A stretch of 64,000 nt of DNA from Granulosicoccus antarcticus IMCC3135 (GTDB lineage: Bacteria > Pseudomonadota > Gammaproteobacteria > Granulosicoccales > Granulosicoccaceae): positions 2,228,501 through 2,292,500 of the forward strand of contig NZ_CP018632.1 in assembly GCF_002215215.1 (NCBI RefSeq). The letters run 5' to 3'. The notes beneath the pieces were generated by a model. It saw only the letters and a list, made by a program, of their open reading frames with translations. It was not told the origin of the DNA and searched no databases. How positions within the stretch are numbered: position 1 is the first letter of the stretch; every line of letters begins with the position of its first letter. This document shows positions 34,197-45,100 of this stretch, in pieces. The position numbers were made by a program, and so were the translations under genes.

Positions 34197-36662
34197 ATGC
34201 CGACCGATCTGAATGAAGTAGCGAGACGGATAAACCCAGAGGAGACCATTTTGTTTCTCGGTGCTGGAGCGTCAGTACCATCAGGTGCACCGAAAGCCCA
34301 AGAACTGTCTCAAGCAATTGCTGCCCAGTTCAGTTTTGAATTATCTGACTATTCTCTCTCCGAAGTAGCAAGTATTGCCGAAGAAAAGGTTGGAAGAAGA
34401 AGCTTAGTTGAATTTGTCAACTCTAAAATTGGCAAGCTACGCCCAACCCGAGGTCTTCGTAACATTCCACTTTTCGACTGGCGACGAATCTATACCACTA
34501 ACTACGATGATCTCATTGAGAGTGCATATCGAGATTCGGATACTGTACTGCAGGTAGTCAGCTCTAACTATGAGATCACGAATGCCTCACGGGAAAGTGC
34601 CACTACGCTTTACAAAATTCATGGAACCGTAGGGAGTGACACTTCGACTGGACAAACCTCGAAGCTCATACTTACTGAGCAAGACTATGACGACACACAA
34701 ACTTACAGAGAAGCTCTCTATTCGCAACTCGAGAGAGATCTCGTACAAGGTAGCTGTGTAATTATTGGGTATTCGTTATCCGATGCGTACATGAAAGAAC
34801 AGATCAATTTTGCGTTGAAGGTGCGAAGCAAGAGTGACATTCCGGGACAAATATACCTAATCACATATGCGAGTGACGCCGGGCGGGCGATGTTGTATGA
34901 AAAGCGTGGTTTCGTTGTCGCCAATGGATCTATCGATGATTTCATTGCTGCTATGGCAAATGAAACAGATATGCGATCTATAGTTTACTCAGCGGGAGGA
35001 GATCCTCTTAATCGAGCGCCACGACTTAGGGTATCGACTGTAGTAGTGGAGCACGAGTTAGCGCAGAACAAGCAATCGTTACCTTCGATGTTTGCTGGTT
35101 GGCCCGCAAATTATTCAGACATTGAGGCTGGGCACACGTTTGAACGGGACGCAATTTCGGAACTTGCTAACGAGCTAATCGAAAAAAAGTGTGCTGTGAT
35201 TGTAGGTGCAAGTGGTACAGGAAAAACTACCGCTGCCAGACAAGTTTTGTACAAATTGGAGAAAGAATCATTTGTTTGTTGGGAGCACTTCAGTTCGCAT
35301 CAGTTGCCTGTAGATGATTGGATTGAAGTCTCGCAAGCTCTCGTTTCAGAAGATCGTAGAGGCGTACTTTTTGTAGATGATGCACATGAACATCTACGTG
35401 AGCTGAATAGGCTGGCGGATCGCCTGTCTACCAATGAAACATCTGGCCTTATGCTGGTGGTTGCCGCTCCGGCAAATCTATGGAATCCAAGAGTCAAATC
35501 CACTTGGCTAACACGGAATGCTGCCAGAAAAACTTTTTCAAGGTTGACTTCGAATGAAATTGACAAGCTCATATCTCTTGCGGAAAATCTACCCGATTTG
35601 AGGCCACTTCTTGAAAGTTCTTTTGCTGGTTTTTCCAGAGAAGACAGAAAGCGTCGGTTGCAACACAAGTGCGAGTCCGAAACGTTCGTGTGTCTGCGTA
35701 ATATTTTCAGTAGCGATAGCTTTGACAATATAGTACTCAGGGAGTACGCGTCACTGCCAGAAGATTTGCAAGAATTGTATAAAACATTGAGTGCGTTGCA
35801 AGCTTCGGGTGTTAGTGTACATAGGCAATTGCTTATTCGTATGTTGGGCATAGACTCATCGTCTATTTTGGCCATTCTGGCCCGTCTTGATGGAATCGTC
35901 GAGGAGTACACTGTGTCCGCAAAAGACGGGACATATGGCTGGCGGGGAAGGCACGATGAAATCACTCGCATAATTTACCAATACAAGTTTCAGTCACCTG
36001 TAGAACGAGAGGAGCTTGTTGAGAAGGTCGTAGATAACTTGGTGGCTACAGACGCGTTTGAGCGAAAGACTGTGAGTCGGCTCTGTTCATTCGAAGCGGG
36101 GATACAGCAAATTTCGTCCAAAAGTAAACGAGACCGGTTACTTCGCAAGCTTATTTCGAAAGTGCCCAGCGAAAGACTGCCGAGACATCGATTGATACGC
36201 AGTTTGATGGATCAAGGTAAATTCGATGAAACGGAAGCCGAGATACGCGTGTACAAGTCGGAACTGCATCGAGATACTACGATACAGAGGTACGAAATTA
36301 TGTTAGGCATAAGACGCGCAATGAACTCTACTGGCATTATGCAAGAAGATAGGCGCGCAATCGCACTGACCGCTTATGAAGCTTCAGTGAGACTCTCCGA
36401 AGCGCAACCGCTGAACAAGAATGTCTTAAAAACTCGCTACGATGCTGCTTCCGCTTTAGTAGAATTCGGCGGTTCCACTGACGTACTACATGACGCGATG
36501 GTGGCTTTAAGGAAAGCGGAAAGAGAGACTGGAGATCCTGATGTCATCAACTTAATTTTCAGGCTTGAAAAGGAAGTGCTGGCGATATCTGAAAACGATG
36601 TCGAAGTATCAGAAGTAATGCCTGAATCGGAAGCCATGTCTCAGGAAATCGTGAGTAATTGA
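34197..36662 (+). CDS. SIR2-STAND NTPase, probable NAD-depleting anti-phage defence protein
   Basis: An 821-aa protein. Residues about 15-250 form a SIR2-like domain: FLGAGASVPSG (GAGAS at 22-26), YTTNYDDLIE (100-109), KIHGTV (140-145) and IIGYSLSD. A P-loop NTPase follows: Walker A GASGTGKTT at 337-345 and Walker B GVLFVDDAHEHL around 389-400, then a helical winged/sensor region. The C-terminal 200 residues look helical and repeat-like. SIR2-STAND proteins of the Avs/DSR type sense phage components and hydrolyse NAD+ to stop infection; the exact subclass cannot be assigned here. I chose the ATG at 34197 over an in-frame TTG at 34182. It is a single gene with no partner. Confidence 0.82.
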   Translation: MPTDLNEVARRINPEETILFLGAGASVPSGAPKAQELSQAIAAQFSFELSDYSLSEVASIAEEKVGRRSLVEFVNSKIGKLRPTRGLRNIPLFDWRRIYTTNYDDLIESAYRDSDTVLQVVSSNYEITNASRESATTLYKIHGTVGSDTSTGQTSKLILTEQDYDDTQTYREALYSQLERDLVQGSCVIIGYSLSDAYMKEQINFALKVRSKSDIPGQIYLITYASDAGRAMLYEKRGFVVANGSIDDFIAAMANETDMRSIVYSAGGDPLNRAPRLRVSTVVVEHELAQNKQSLPSMFAGWPANYSDIEAGHTFERDAISELANELIEKKCAVIVGASGTGKTTAARQVLYKLEKESFVCWEHFSSHQLPVDDWIEVSQALVSEDRRGVLFVDDAHEHLRELNRLADRLSTNETSGLMLVVAAPANLWNPRVKSTWLTRNAARKTFSRLTSNEIDKLISLAENLPDLRPLLESSFAGFSREDRKRRLQHKCESETFVCLRNIFSSDSFDNIVLREYASLPEDLQELYKTLSALQASGVSVHRQLLIRMLGIDSSSILAILARLDGIVEEYTVSAKDGTYGWRGRHDEITRIIYQYKFQSPVEREELVEKVVDNLVATDAFERKTVSRLCSFEAGIQQISSKSKRDRLLRKLISKVPSERLPRHRLIRSLMDQGKFDETEAEIRVYKSELHRDTTIQRYEIMLGIRRAMNSTGIMQEDRRAIALTAYEASVRLSEAQPLNKNVLKTRYDAASALVEFGGSTDVLHDAMVALRKAERETGDPDVINLIFRLEKEVLAISENDVEVSEVMPESEAMSQEIVSN

Positions 36663-37223
36663 CTTACGCGTAATCATTGGGATGATAAAAATTTTGATCA
36701 GGCGGCTCATGGTGTACGGTACAAGTTGAGGGATTTTTACGAAGAGTGCTTCCTCTGTGTAGTTTCTCGACATCATAAAGAGAGCGTCGTAAGCGGTGCA
36801 CTTGGGACAGTTTGTGCCGTCAATGCATTTTCTGTAGACGAATTTTCAGTGGTGAATGGCAGCCTTTGCCAACGCTAAAAGGAATTCCATACGTTTGTGG
36901 CGACGGTGCGGAGCGCAGTTAGCGATACGTGACCAGTGTTAGTGCCGGTGGCAATTCCGTCAAAAGCACCGAAAGGTATTGGTATTGGTATGGGTTGTGT
37001 TTGTTAGCACAGTGCGTTAGGCCCTGATATCCCGTCTCGGGGATCCAAGCCGAGCGCAAACGTTAAGCTGATACACAGAGATATCAAACCGAATGATCGA
37101 ATACTTGCAACGCCGAAACTTGGCGGGCTTTATTATGACTATCAATTTATGGCAACATAACCATTATTTGAATATTCTCGGATCACAGGAAGCACAGAGC
37201 TTGACTATGACCTGTGATTTCAT
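36663..37223. other. 561-bp intergenic stretch
   Basis: No credible ORF. It includes a short GGTATT triplet repeat near 36975 and GTGCGTTAGGCC near 37011. Both are noted only; no function can be supported. It should include the promoter for the gene at 37224. Confidence 0.4.
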
Positions 37224-38123
37224 GTGAAGAACAAAGACATGCATACACCGACGACTTGGCGATTAAAGACAAAGCCTGCTTCTCTGGAACAAGAAGTGCG
37301 AGCCCGGTACATCAAAGCGATGCTAGACGACGGATTTATCGGTACTGGCTGGCCATTAAATTCCTCACCACGCGACTTGGATGATTGTTTGAATCTTCTT
37401 GCAGAAAAATATCCGCGTAAAGATGCTACCGCCGTCCGTTTCGTTCGTGACACCGCGATCGGTGACCTGGTCTGGATTGCGGATACGGCTCGCGGTTGCT
37501 TCCATCTTTGTAGGATCTGTAGTGAATACTATTACCTAAAAACCGCTGAGCCCTACGGCGGAGAGGCAGCACATCGTTTTGACGTCGACTGGCTTGCTCG
37601 TGACCTTTCACCCGAACACGTTCCCGGTGGCGTTAAGAATGCGCTACGTATCGGAACGACTTACTGCAGAATACATTGCCACGCGACGTGCCGATACAGC
37701 GAACGACTTGCAGGACTCGAAGTGGAGTCGGCTACAAGCAATGACTTTCTTGAACTTTTGGACGATCAAGCACTTGAGGATCTCGTTGGGCTGTATCTGC
37801 AGATGGAGCTCAAAGGAGCGCTCATTCCTTCCACGTGTAAGTCAGATACAGCGGCTTACGAGTATGTTGTGAAGTCATGGGACGGGAAACGTAGTGCTAT
37901 CGCGCAAGTTAAGTCAGGTAAACAGCCTATTACCAATTCTCTTGCTAGCGATGATCGTGAGCGTTATCTTTTCGCTGTGTCTGGAATATATCCTGTCGAG
38001 CTACACGGCGCCATAAAGATCGAAAAGTGCTCATTAATCGATTTCGCCGATAGTTTTAAAGACCTGTTACCGAAGACGGTGACCTGCTGGATGTCTACAG
38101 CAGTCTCGAAAGTGGTGACTTGA
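37224..38123 (+). CDS. Putative modification-dependent nuclease: EVE/PUA-like domain plus PD-(D/E)xK-like domain
   Basis: A 299-aa protein. Residues about 30-120 (MLDDGFIGTGWPL, then VRFVRDTAIGDLVWIADTAR, GCFHLCRI) resemble EVE/PUA-like domains that read modified bases. Residues about 180-235 (LEDLVGLYLQMELKGALIPS, SDTAAYEYVVKSWDGKRSAI, AQVKSG) resemble the Mrr-type PD-(D/E)xK core, with Asp208, Glu213 and the Q-x-K at 228-230. This pairing is seen in type IV restriction enzymes that cut modified DNA. It starts with GTG at 37224; ATG 37239 is an alternative. It directly abuts IS66 debris, but the ORF looks whole. Confidence 0.6.
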   Translation: MKNKDMHTPTTWRLKTKPASLEQEVRARYIKAMLDDGFIGTGWPLNSSPRDLDDCLNLLAEKYPRKDATAVRFVRDTAIGDLVWIADTARGCFHLCRICSEYYYLKTAEPYGGEAAHRFDVDWLARDLSPEHVPGGVKNALRIGTTYCRIHCHATCRYSERLAGLEVESATSNDFLELLDDQALEDLVGLYLQMELKGALIPSTCKSDTAAYEYVVKSWDGKRSAIAQVKSGKQPITNSLASDDRERYLFAVSGIYPVELHGAIKIEKCSLIDFADSFKDLLPKTVTCWMSTAVSKVVT

Positions 38124-38128
38124 GGGTG

Positions 38129-38335
38129 GCTTAAAGGATATCAGTGAACAGCTGGATATCATTCCAGCCTAGGCCCAAGTGATTGAGTATATGCGCAAAA
38201 AGGTACTCCTGCAAACACTGCGAGGAGCACGTAAAGCTAGCACCTCGACCGCGCCGGTATTACTGCCAAGGTCGATCGCGTCGTGCAATACCATGGCGTT
38301 CATCATCACCTTGAAGTACACTGATGGAAATCAGC
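38129..38335 (+). pseudogene. IS66 TnpC internal fragment
   Basis: The frame reads DISEQLDIIPA, stop, AQVIEYMRKKV, then APVLLPRSIASCNTMAFIIT and LKYTDG, an internal piece of an IS66 transposase with a nonsense codon. It runs directly into a second, different TnpC pseudogene. Confidence 0.7.
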
Positions 38336-39574
38336 CTGAGCGACGAGGAGCGCAAATGCGCACTGAAAACCTTTTTCGTCAAAGTCAAAGAAGAGCTCGA
38401 CATTATTCCTGCCCAGGTTCAGGTCATCGAGAACATGCAGGAAAAGGCTGTGTTCCTTGACGAATGCGGTGAACGCAGCCTGATGGCTGCTGAGCGTGTG
38501 CCACACCCCATTGGACGAAGCGTTGCATCCACAAATCTGCTGGCTTGGGTTGGTACAGCCAAATACGCTGATGCCTTGCCACTCTATCGGCTAGAGAAAA
38601 TTCTAGTCCGATACGGCGGAGAGATCACTCGAACAACGCTGGCCAACTGGATCATCCGGTTGTCTGTGACGTTAGACCCTTTGCTGAAGCGACTCTTTGA
38701 ACAGTTGATGAAGGCCGATTACATTCAGGGTGATGAGACTCGGCTGCAGGTTCTCAATGAGCCGGGAATGGCAGCAACCGGTGACAAGTGGATTTGGGTT
38801 TTGAGGGGCGGCCCGCCCGGAAAAACGGTAGTGAGTTTCAACTATGACAAAACACGCGCCGGGAAAGTCGTGGAACGGTTGCTGGAGAGCTATGAAGGGC
38901 GCTTTTTTCAAAGCGATGGCTACAGCGCCTATCACAAACCGTGCGCGGCGAAAAATGTTGCGCATCTAGGTTGCTGGGATCATGCCAGAAGAAAAGTGGC
39001 GGAAGCTATCAAGACACAGCCAAAACCGGGCAAAGGAAAACCGAGTGTGGCCATGGTTATGCTCTCGCACATAAATGCACTGTATCGTCTGGAGCGCGAA
39101 TGGGCAGAGCTTGATGATGATGAGCGCAAAGAGAGACGCCAGCAAAAAGCTATTCCAAAGTTAAAGAAGTTCAAAATCTGGCTAGAACGCAAACAACCAA
39201 CAGTACCCAAAGATACGTTGACCCGAACGGCAATCAACTACACGCTCAATCAGTGGGAACACCTGGTGCGCTATTGCGAGCATGGGCAATGCACATCAGC
39301 AACGTGCTGGCGGAGAATGCTATCAGACCCTTTGTGGTAGGTAGAAAAGGATGGATGTTTAGCACCAGCCCCGAAGGTGCTCACGCATCGGCTGCTATGT
39401 TCACCTTGGTCGAAACGGCAAAGGCCAATGGCATAGAACCGTACGCCTACCTGTAATACGTCATCGAACGAATTGCGACTGCTGACACGGATGAGGCAAT
39501 AGATGCGCTCATGCCGTGGAACATGAAATAGGGGCAGGTTGAAACGTGGGGTGCCCGGTAACTTTGGCGCTTAC
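38325..39574 (+). pseudogene. IS66 TnpC pseudogene with right terminus
   Basis: The long frame from about 38325 (SLSDEERKCALKTFFVKVKE) covers most of TnpC, including YIQGDETRLQVLNEPG and WIWVLRGGPPGKTVV. A frameshift near 39290 moves it to HISNVLAENAIRPFVVGRKG. A stop follows at PYAYL (39454), then YVIERIATAD and MPWNMK, ending at 39531. The IS66 end (GGCGCTTAC) is at 39574. The N-terminus is missing. Confidence 0.82.
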
Positions 39575-39776
39575 CAGCATTCGGGTCCTGATCATTGCTG
39601 AGGATCGGGATTTTGGACGCAGAATTTTTTCGTGACCAGTTATAAAAGCTACCGGCTTTGAGTTTGTGCTTCTCACAATAGGCCGCCTTGCTCAACCCGC
39701 TGTACTTCCAGCGTTGAACATGATCGAGCCAGAACTGGCGGTCGCGGCGTGGTTCTCGTGATACGGTATTGGACAT
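39575..39776 (-). pseudogene. IS66 TnpA N-terminal fragment
   Basis: From 39776 the minus frame reads MSNTVSREPRRDRQFWLDHV, then QRWKYSGLSKAAYCEKHKLK and AGSFYNWSRK, the HTH-bearing TnpA of IS66 elements. It is cut at 39574 by the adjacent IS66 end, so at least two IS66 copies collided here. Confidence 0.75.
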
Positions 39777-40349
39777 GCGGATTCTTCAGTGGCGATCGGG
39801 GTACTCAGATTGCCACTGACGACATAAGAGGGAAATACTGTCTTTGGCCGCAGGCTTACTTTCGTGCCAGCTTCAACATCACCATGCGACATCCAGACTG
39901 CGACATCACTGAAAAAGGACTGGAGCCAGTCCTCAAGGTCTATCGCAACTTGCCTGCTGACCTCTCCCGATCAGCTCATAAAGATTTGAGTCATCTCACT
40001 GTCCAATAACTTAGCTAAAAGTATCGTGCATTTTAGTAATACTGCAACGCGTAATGTTTTAAATTAAACAATAACGGCACTGTCCGTCGCGATTGATTGT
40101 AGTCATGGCTCTGACCGCAGTATAGCGAAATATCCTGTCATTAGATTGACAGAAAATTATTTGATTGGTCGCTAAAGACAGTGTCTGAACTGCCATGTTT
40201 AATCAGATACTTACGGTGGAGTGCCTCGGTAATATGCCAAATGCAAACTTGAGACATCGTATTTATATTAGCTATCGTTCGTCCGACATCGCTATTGCCA
40301 TGTATGCGGTCCTCCAGTGTAAAATTGATATAAGAAGAGAGTATATATT
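39777..40349. promoter_or_regulatory. Upstream region of the six-gene envelope operon
   Basis: About 570 bp with no supported gene, becoming AT-rich towards 40349. ATAAGAAGAGAG just upstream of the ATG at 40350 gives a ribosome binding site. TTGCCA (about 40295) and TAAAAT (about 40320) are possible promoter hexamers, but with a long 19-bp spacer. Confidence 0.35.
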
Positions 40350-40811
40350 ATGGTGGTAAATAAAAATAAATCTCTAGCATCAACAAAAAAGCGTGCATCT
40401 AAGAAAAAAGTAGCAACTAAAGCATCATCAAAGAAAAAAAACACGAACAAGACGCTGAAATGGGACGTCCCAGGATATGCGAAGGCGACGTTGTTTTTCA
40501 AAAGCCCAAGAACGAAAGTATATGTTGAACTTTCACCAACTTTTGACGGGAGCCATTCAGTCGATGCACTGATCGGTGATGAAGTGACAGAGGACGATAT
40601 TCTCGATATTGAAGGCTTCGACTCAGTATTGTTGTCAACAGACCCCAAACAAAGATTTGTTAATGTATTGCTGGTGAACTGGTCTGGTCAAGACGTAGAT
40701 GTAGATCTTGCATTTATGTTTGTCGGGACAAACACCGAATCTGGAGCGAAGTATACATTTAGTATTAGTAGCAACGATTCATTTTCAACATCTATTCCAG
40801 TGGCTATTTAG
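40350..40811 (+). CDS. Envelope operon gene A: Lys-rich N-terminus plus beta domain (153 aa)
   Basis: I do not recognise this protein. Residues 1-37 are very basic (repeated KKxxSKKK), as in nucleic-acid- or lipid-binding tails. Residues 38-153 are acidic and beta-rich (LFFKSPRTKVYVELSPTFDG, then FVNVLLVNWSGQDVDVDLAF, MFVGTNTESGAKYTFSISS). No signal peptide is seen. It is the first gene of the operon, 14 bp before gene B. The charge asymmetry between the halves is unusual. Confidence 0.65.
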   Translation: MVVNKNKSLASTKKRASKKKVATKASSKKKNTNKTLKWDVPGYAKATLFFKSPRTKVYVELSPTFDGSHSVDALIGDEVTEDDILDIEGFDSVLLSTDPKQRFVNVLLVNWSGQDVDVDLAFMFVGTNTESGAKYTFSISSNDSFSTSIPVAI

Positions 40812-40825
40812 AAGGTGAAAAGATT

Positions 40826-42082
40826 ATGAGATTTTTCGTATGGAGTAAGATGAAGGCAGTTATTTTCCTGGCAGTATGGATGTCTGTTACAAGCAGTGTT
40901 TCTTTTTCTGCCGAAGAACTAGATGAATGTATTGCTATGTCTGATGGCAATTGTCTAAGTAGTTCTGACATACAAAGTAATTTCGATTTAGCTACTCCAG
41001 AAAACCCACTGTTTGCGTTGATGAATGCATCACCAGAGACAGTTATCCGACCAAAAGTAGGAGACAAACTGATGGTTTCGTATTTGCCATTAGTCGCGGA
41101 CACATTCGGAAAGGACAGTTACTCAATTGGTCTTGAATTGAATCCTGGACAGTTGTACCAACCACAAATTTTCACCGCTGGCGAGCTTATGGGTGTCGAA
41201 AGTGGATGGGATGGCACAACAGAAAGAATAAAAAGGTTGCGGCGCTCGAAAACATTGTCGCGTTTCCTAATTTCAGCTGCCGCTAGTGAAAGTTTGGCAG
41301 ACACCATTAGTTTGAATAGGTTTGGGTTTGGTCTAGCGTACACGCTAGATACGGGCTCCAACTGGGAAACCACAGAAGAATATGGGAGTTGTATTAGGGA
41401 AAAAGGAGCACTAGATGTCGGCCGGGCTATTGCGAAATTGCAAAAAGACGAGCTTCAGAACAATGCTAATAAATACGCGAATAGCGCAGATAAAGCTGGT
41501 GATGCATTAAAAGAGATCAAGAATAGCGATATTTATAAAGAAACAGTCTCTAAGCAAATAGCAAGCATCACACACATGTGTGCCAAAGGAGTGTCTCCAT
41601 GGAATCGAAATGTCTTTGGCATCGGCCTCGCGGCGTATCATGGGCAATCTACAGATGCTGAAGACAATAAAGAGAGTGAGAGCGGGTATGGGCTCTGGAT
41701 AACGCTGGTGAAGAAAGTTGGGCGGAATGGTCAGTTGTCTCTAGGAGCAAGAATTAATGATGGATATTTACAGCCTCTAGATGATGCTGTGGTTGAGGTT
41801 GATGATGGTGTGAGATTTGGAGTTCGCTATGCGCACCAGATGCTGGGAATTTCTGACGCAGATAGAGCATTCCGTGGATTTATCGAAATTGGCAGTGTAT
41901 CTGAGAAAATCGATAACATGGATGACGAATACACTCAAGCATCACTAGGATTTGAAGTCCAAGTTAGTCGGGATCTCTATTTCCAAGCTGCTATCGGCGA
42001 TACATTTGAAAGTGAGGCTGATCGCGAACGTCATCTGAGCGGAAAATTTAAGTGGTCGTTTACTTCCAAAACAGTCAAATAG
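40826..42082 (+). CDS. Envelope operon gene B: secreted, probable outer-membrane beta-barrel (418 aa)
   Basis: A Sec signal peptide (hydrophobic stretch AVIFLAVWMSVTSSVSFSA) precedes a mature protein starting near EELDEC. The first third has paired cysteines (DECIAMSDGNC) and a Lys/Ala/Asn-rich helical insert around residues 190-250. The last 160 residues alternate as amphipathic strands (NVFGIGLAAYHGQ, SGYGLWITLVKKVG, NGQLSLGARIND, GVRFGVRYAHQM, ASLGFEVQVSRDLYFQAAIG, GKFKWSFTSK), the pattern of an outer-membrane barrel. No family recognised. Confidence 0.68.
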   Translation: MRFFVWSKMKAVIFLAVWMSVTSSVSFSAEELDECIAMSDGNCLSSSDIQSNFDLATPENPLFALMNASPETVIRPKVGDKLMVSYLPLVADTFGKDSYSIGLELNPGQLYQPQIFTAGELMGVESGWDGTTERIKRLRRSKTLSRFLISAAASESLADTISLNRFGFGLAYTLDTGSNWETTEEYGSCIREKGALDVGRAIAKLQKDELQNNANKYANSADKAGDALKEIKNSDIYKETVSKQIASITHMCAKGVSPWNRNVFGIGLAAYHGQSTDAEDNKESESGYGLWITLVKKVGRNGQLSLGARINDGYLQPLDDAVVEVDDGVRFGVRYAHQMLGISDADRAFRGFIEIGSVSEKIDNMDDEYTQASLGFEVQVSRDLYFQAAIGDTFESEADRERHLSGKFKWSFTSKTVK

Positions 42083-42141
42083 TTTTATCTGAGAATGAAA
42101 ATACCGAAATACACTGTCGTTCGGATTAGGACTACGTACAA

Positions 42142-45100
42142 GTGCAATTAACGCAACTCATACTAATACTTACAATCATCTGCATTGGAACAAGTGTTTT
42201 CGCAGCGGATAAAGAGAAGTCGACGCGAAAAAGCCTGAGCTATTGGTTTGAGTTTCGGAAGTTGGCCTCACACCATTTTCAAGATTGGATTGTAGCTGGG
42301 GATGGGCCAACCTTTACTCTCATATACTCCGAACCGCCTCCAGCGTATAATCCATCTGAATACGAGAAACTTTTTCAAGATACATTCCGCGGGTTGGTGA
42401 GCTTTCAAACCAAGTCTGAACAATTAGGTTTCAACGGTTCGTTCACCGATATCGTCGCGCACCTTGACTACAGCTTTGCCGACGAAGATGCACTTCGGGA
42501 ATTTGAAATTGACCTCCGTGCATTAAGTCACGAAATCTATGGGACCAGCTACGGCGCTCGTGCTCTGAGACTGCGCGATCTTTCCAACGACCCTCCGGAT
42601 ACGGATGCTGGTGCTCCCGTTCAGATCAATGCTTCGGATTTGGCAAGTTGGCTCTTCGACGACGACCTAATATTTGGTTCGCCCGAAACTGGGTTAAGCG
42701 GGAATATTGAGGCACTTGGGAACAATCGATTAGGTCGTTACATCTCAACAGACGGCACACTCGTCACCCTGATTTTTGATAGGACACGCAAAGTTGAATT
42801 TTCTGACATCAAACACATTCGTCACTTCGTTCTCGATAGTGATTTGATTCTAGGTGGTGTGGTTGATGACAAACGAGATCTCATATTTTTGGTAGGACGC
42901 GCCAGGCAAAAGGATTTGAAGGATTTTCCGCCACTTCGGGTAGAAGACGTTCTGAACCTAATTGAGCAGGAAAATGGATCGCTTGCACAAAGCTACGATC
43001 GCACAACACCGGGAGCCGGCCGGGTCACTTACGAAGGGAAAGACCAAGACTGGGCGCCTAGTTACTTGTCGGCCGAGCTTCTCGATACAGAATTTGGCTC
43101 TCTGTTAAACGAGGCAGACGCTATTCTGAAGTCTCAGTCCTTAGCGAATTCCACATCGTATGCGGGTTTTGAAATTGCCCCGATTCCTGGGCCGCCGTTC
43201 GAAAAAGGTGTATGGGTCGAATTGAATAAGGTTACGCCGCTGACATCCTTGATCTTCAATTTCAATACACTTGGTTCAGGCCATTGGCTGAAGGTAGATT
43301 CGAACACCAAGATATATGCTTCCAATCGCACCGGTAGTTATTCTGTAACCTACTCACCCTTCGCATCAGGTGAGGCTTCTTTGTCCGACGAGGCGTCCCA
43401 AATAGCCGATGCGGAAAAACAATATGGAACTTGGTTCAATGAGTCCCAAAATTTAGCACTAACACGTACTGTCCAATACACATCGTTGTTTCAAATCTTC
43501 AAAGAGCCGAGCCAGGTTGCTTTTTCGGGTTATCCAGATAGAAGTAGTCGTTTTGATAACGTTGGGTTGGCCTTAAAAAATTCAATAATTCGCGGCTTCC
43601 AAGCTTGTTTGCCTGAAAGTGACAGTGGTAGTGCTAACTTCGGGGCCTTGAAGGAGGCTTTCGTGAGGGTAACTTCTGAGCGAATCCGAAACGACTACGC
43701 AAACGTGACTGACGCTTTTGTGGCGGAAGCTTCTGAGCAAATCCGTAACGACTTTCCAAAAGACAAACAAGAGCTGCTTGAGCTACTTAGCGGAGTTGCC
43801 ACGAAGCTTCGGTATGATGGCAACCTGTTCGGTTCCCAAAACCGAGAGCTCATGGACCAGTACAACGCTCTCTTGCGCCAAGAAGAGGCGGTTTTACCAA
43901 AAGCAAGAGCGGCACAAGAAAATTACGTTGTTCATACGGAATACCTCAAGCAACAGTATCGCGTCGATGAACAGGTTGTGCGCGGATCTTTACAAGAAGA
44001 TGGCAGAGATACCGTGGAGGTAGTACTCCTTCGAGGCTCCAGAGAGTGGAATCCTCAACAAGGCAAAGATGGTGAAGATAGGTCGAAGTGGGCCGAACTG
44101 CTTTCGATAAACAATCGAGAGGTGGGTTACTATAATAGTCTGTTGTACAAGCGATCTCAAATAGATTCGACACTCGATAAACTAGAGTCGGAGTGGGGCA
44201 ACAAAAAAGAAATCGCCGACTTCGTTGCGTCCAGATGTGATGTTATCGAAGGAACTAATGATACGATCTTCGACACTTACCAGAATTGGACATTCGAAGA
44301 CGGCGCTGGAAAGGAAGCCGATTCGAATTTTCTTCGTACACCTACAATCGTTCTCTCAAGAAATAAATTGGATCCGGAATTCCTTGGGGGGCACAACGTT
44401 AAGCGTCAGGGTCTAGAAATAGAGTTTTCATCTAGTGTAGGTGTAGATGGATTTACCTTTCAGGGAAACACACTAGAGTTACACCCTCAGCACGGCGGAA
44501 GATTGGCCGATTTGTCTGAGGCAATGGCTAAGGTTAAGAATGCTGATCCAGCGGCACAAAAATCTGCTTTCGAGACTGGGACCAGTTCGAACGCAAGCGG
44601 TGGCGGCACTCGGGAAAGCATTCTTAAAATCTCGAGGAATGATCGGACCGGCACCATTCTCGACGGATTGGCGATCCACGAGGCTAGTGAGGCTGCAGCC
44701 GCCCCTCTCCCGAACAGCGTTCGGCTTGGTTGGGGTGAGCGCGGTCTTTACCTAGATCAAACCATAGATGGCAAGGTGCGTCGTTCTAATCTCTTTGGCG
44801 CAAGTTATGGATTGCCGCAACTGCTTGAGAGCCGCCTAGCCTTTCACCGTACCGCCGTGGTTGAGTTCGACAGATCCATTGATGCCGCTACACGCAACGA
44901 ATTGATCTCAGACTTTATTAGAGAAAGGCCTTCAACTGCGGCTGGAGGCGGCGGGAGAGGTGGAGACGGAAACGGACGCTGGCGAATCTCAGGAACCAGT
45001 CCAGACGGGCCGGGACGTGGCCCACGGCTGATCATTTTCACAGACATGCAGACTGGAAGACAGAGGGTTGTAGCCGAAACGACTCGAGGTCGAATAGAGA

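Noticed and set aside
39749-40009. 86-aa plus-strand ORF upstream of the envelope operon
   Set aside because: It overlaps the TnpA remnant on the other strand and lacks a ribosome binding site and coding-like composition.
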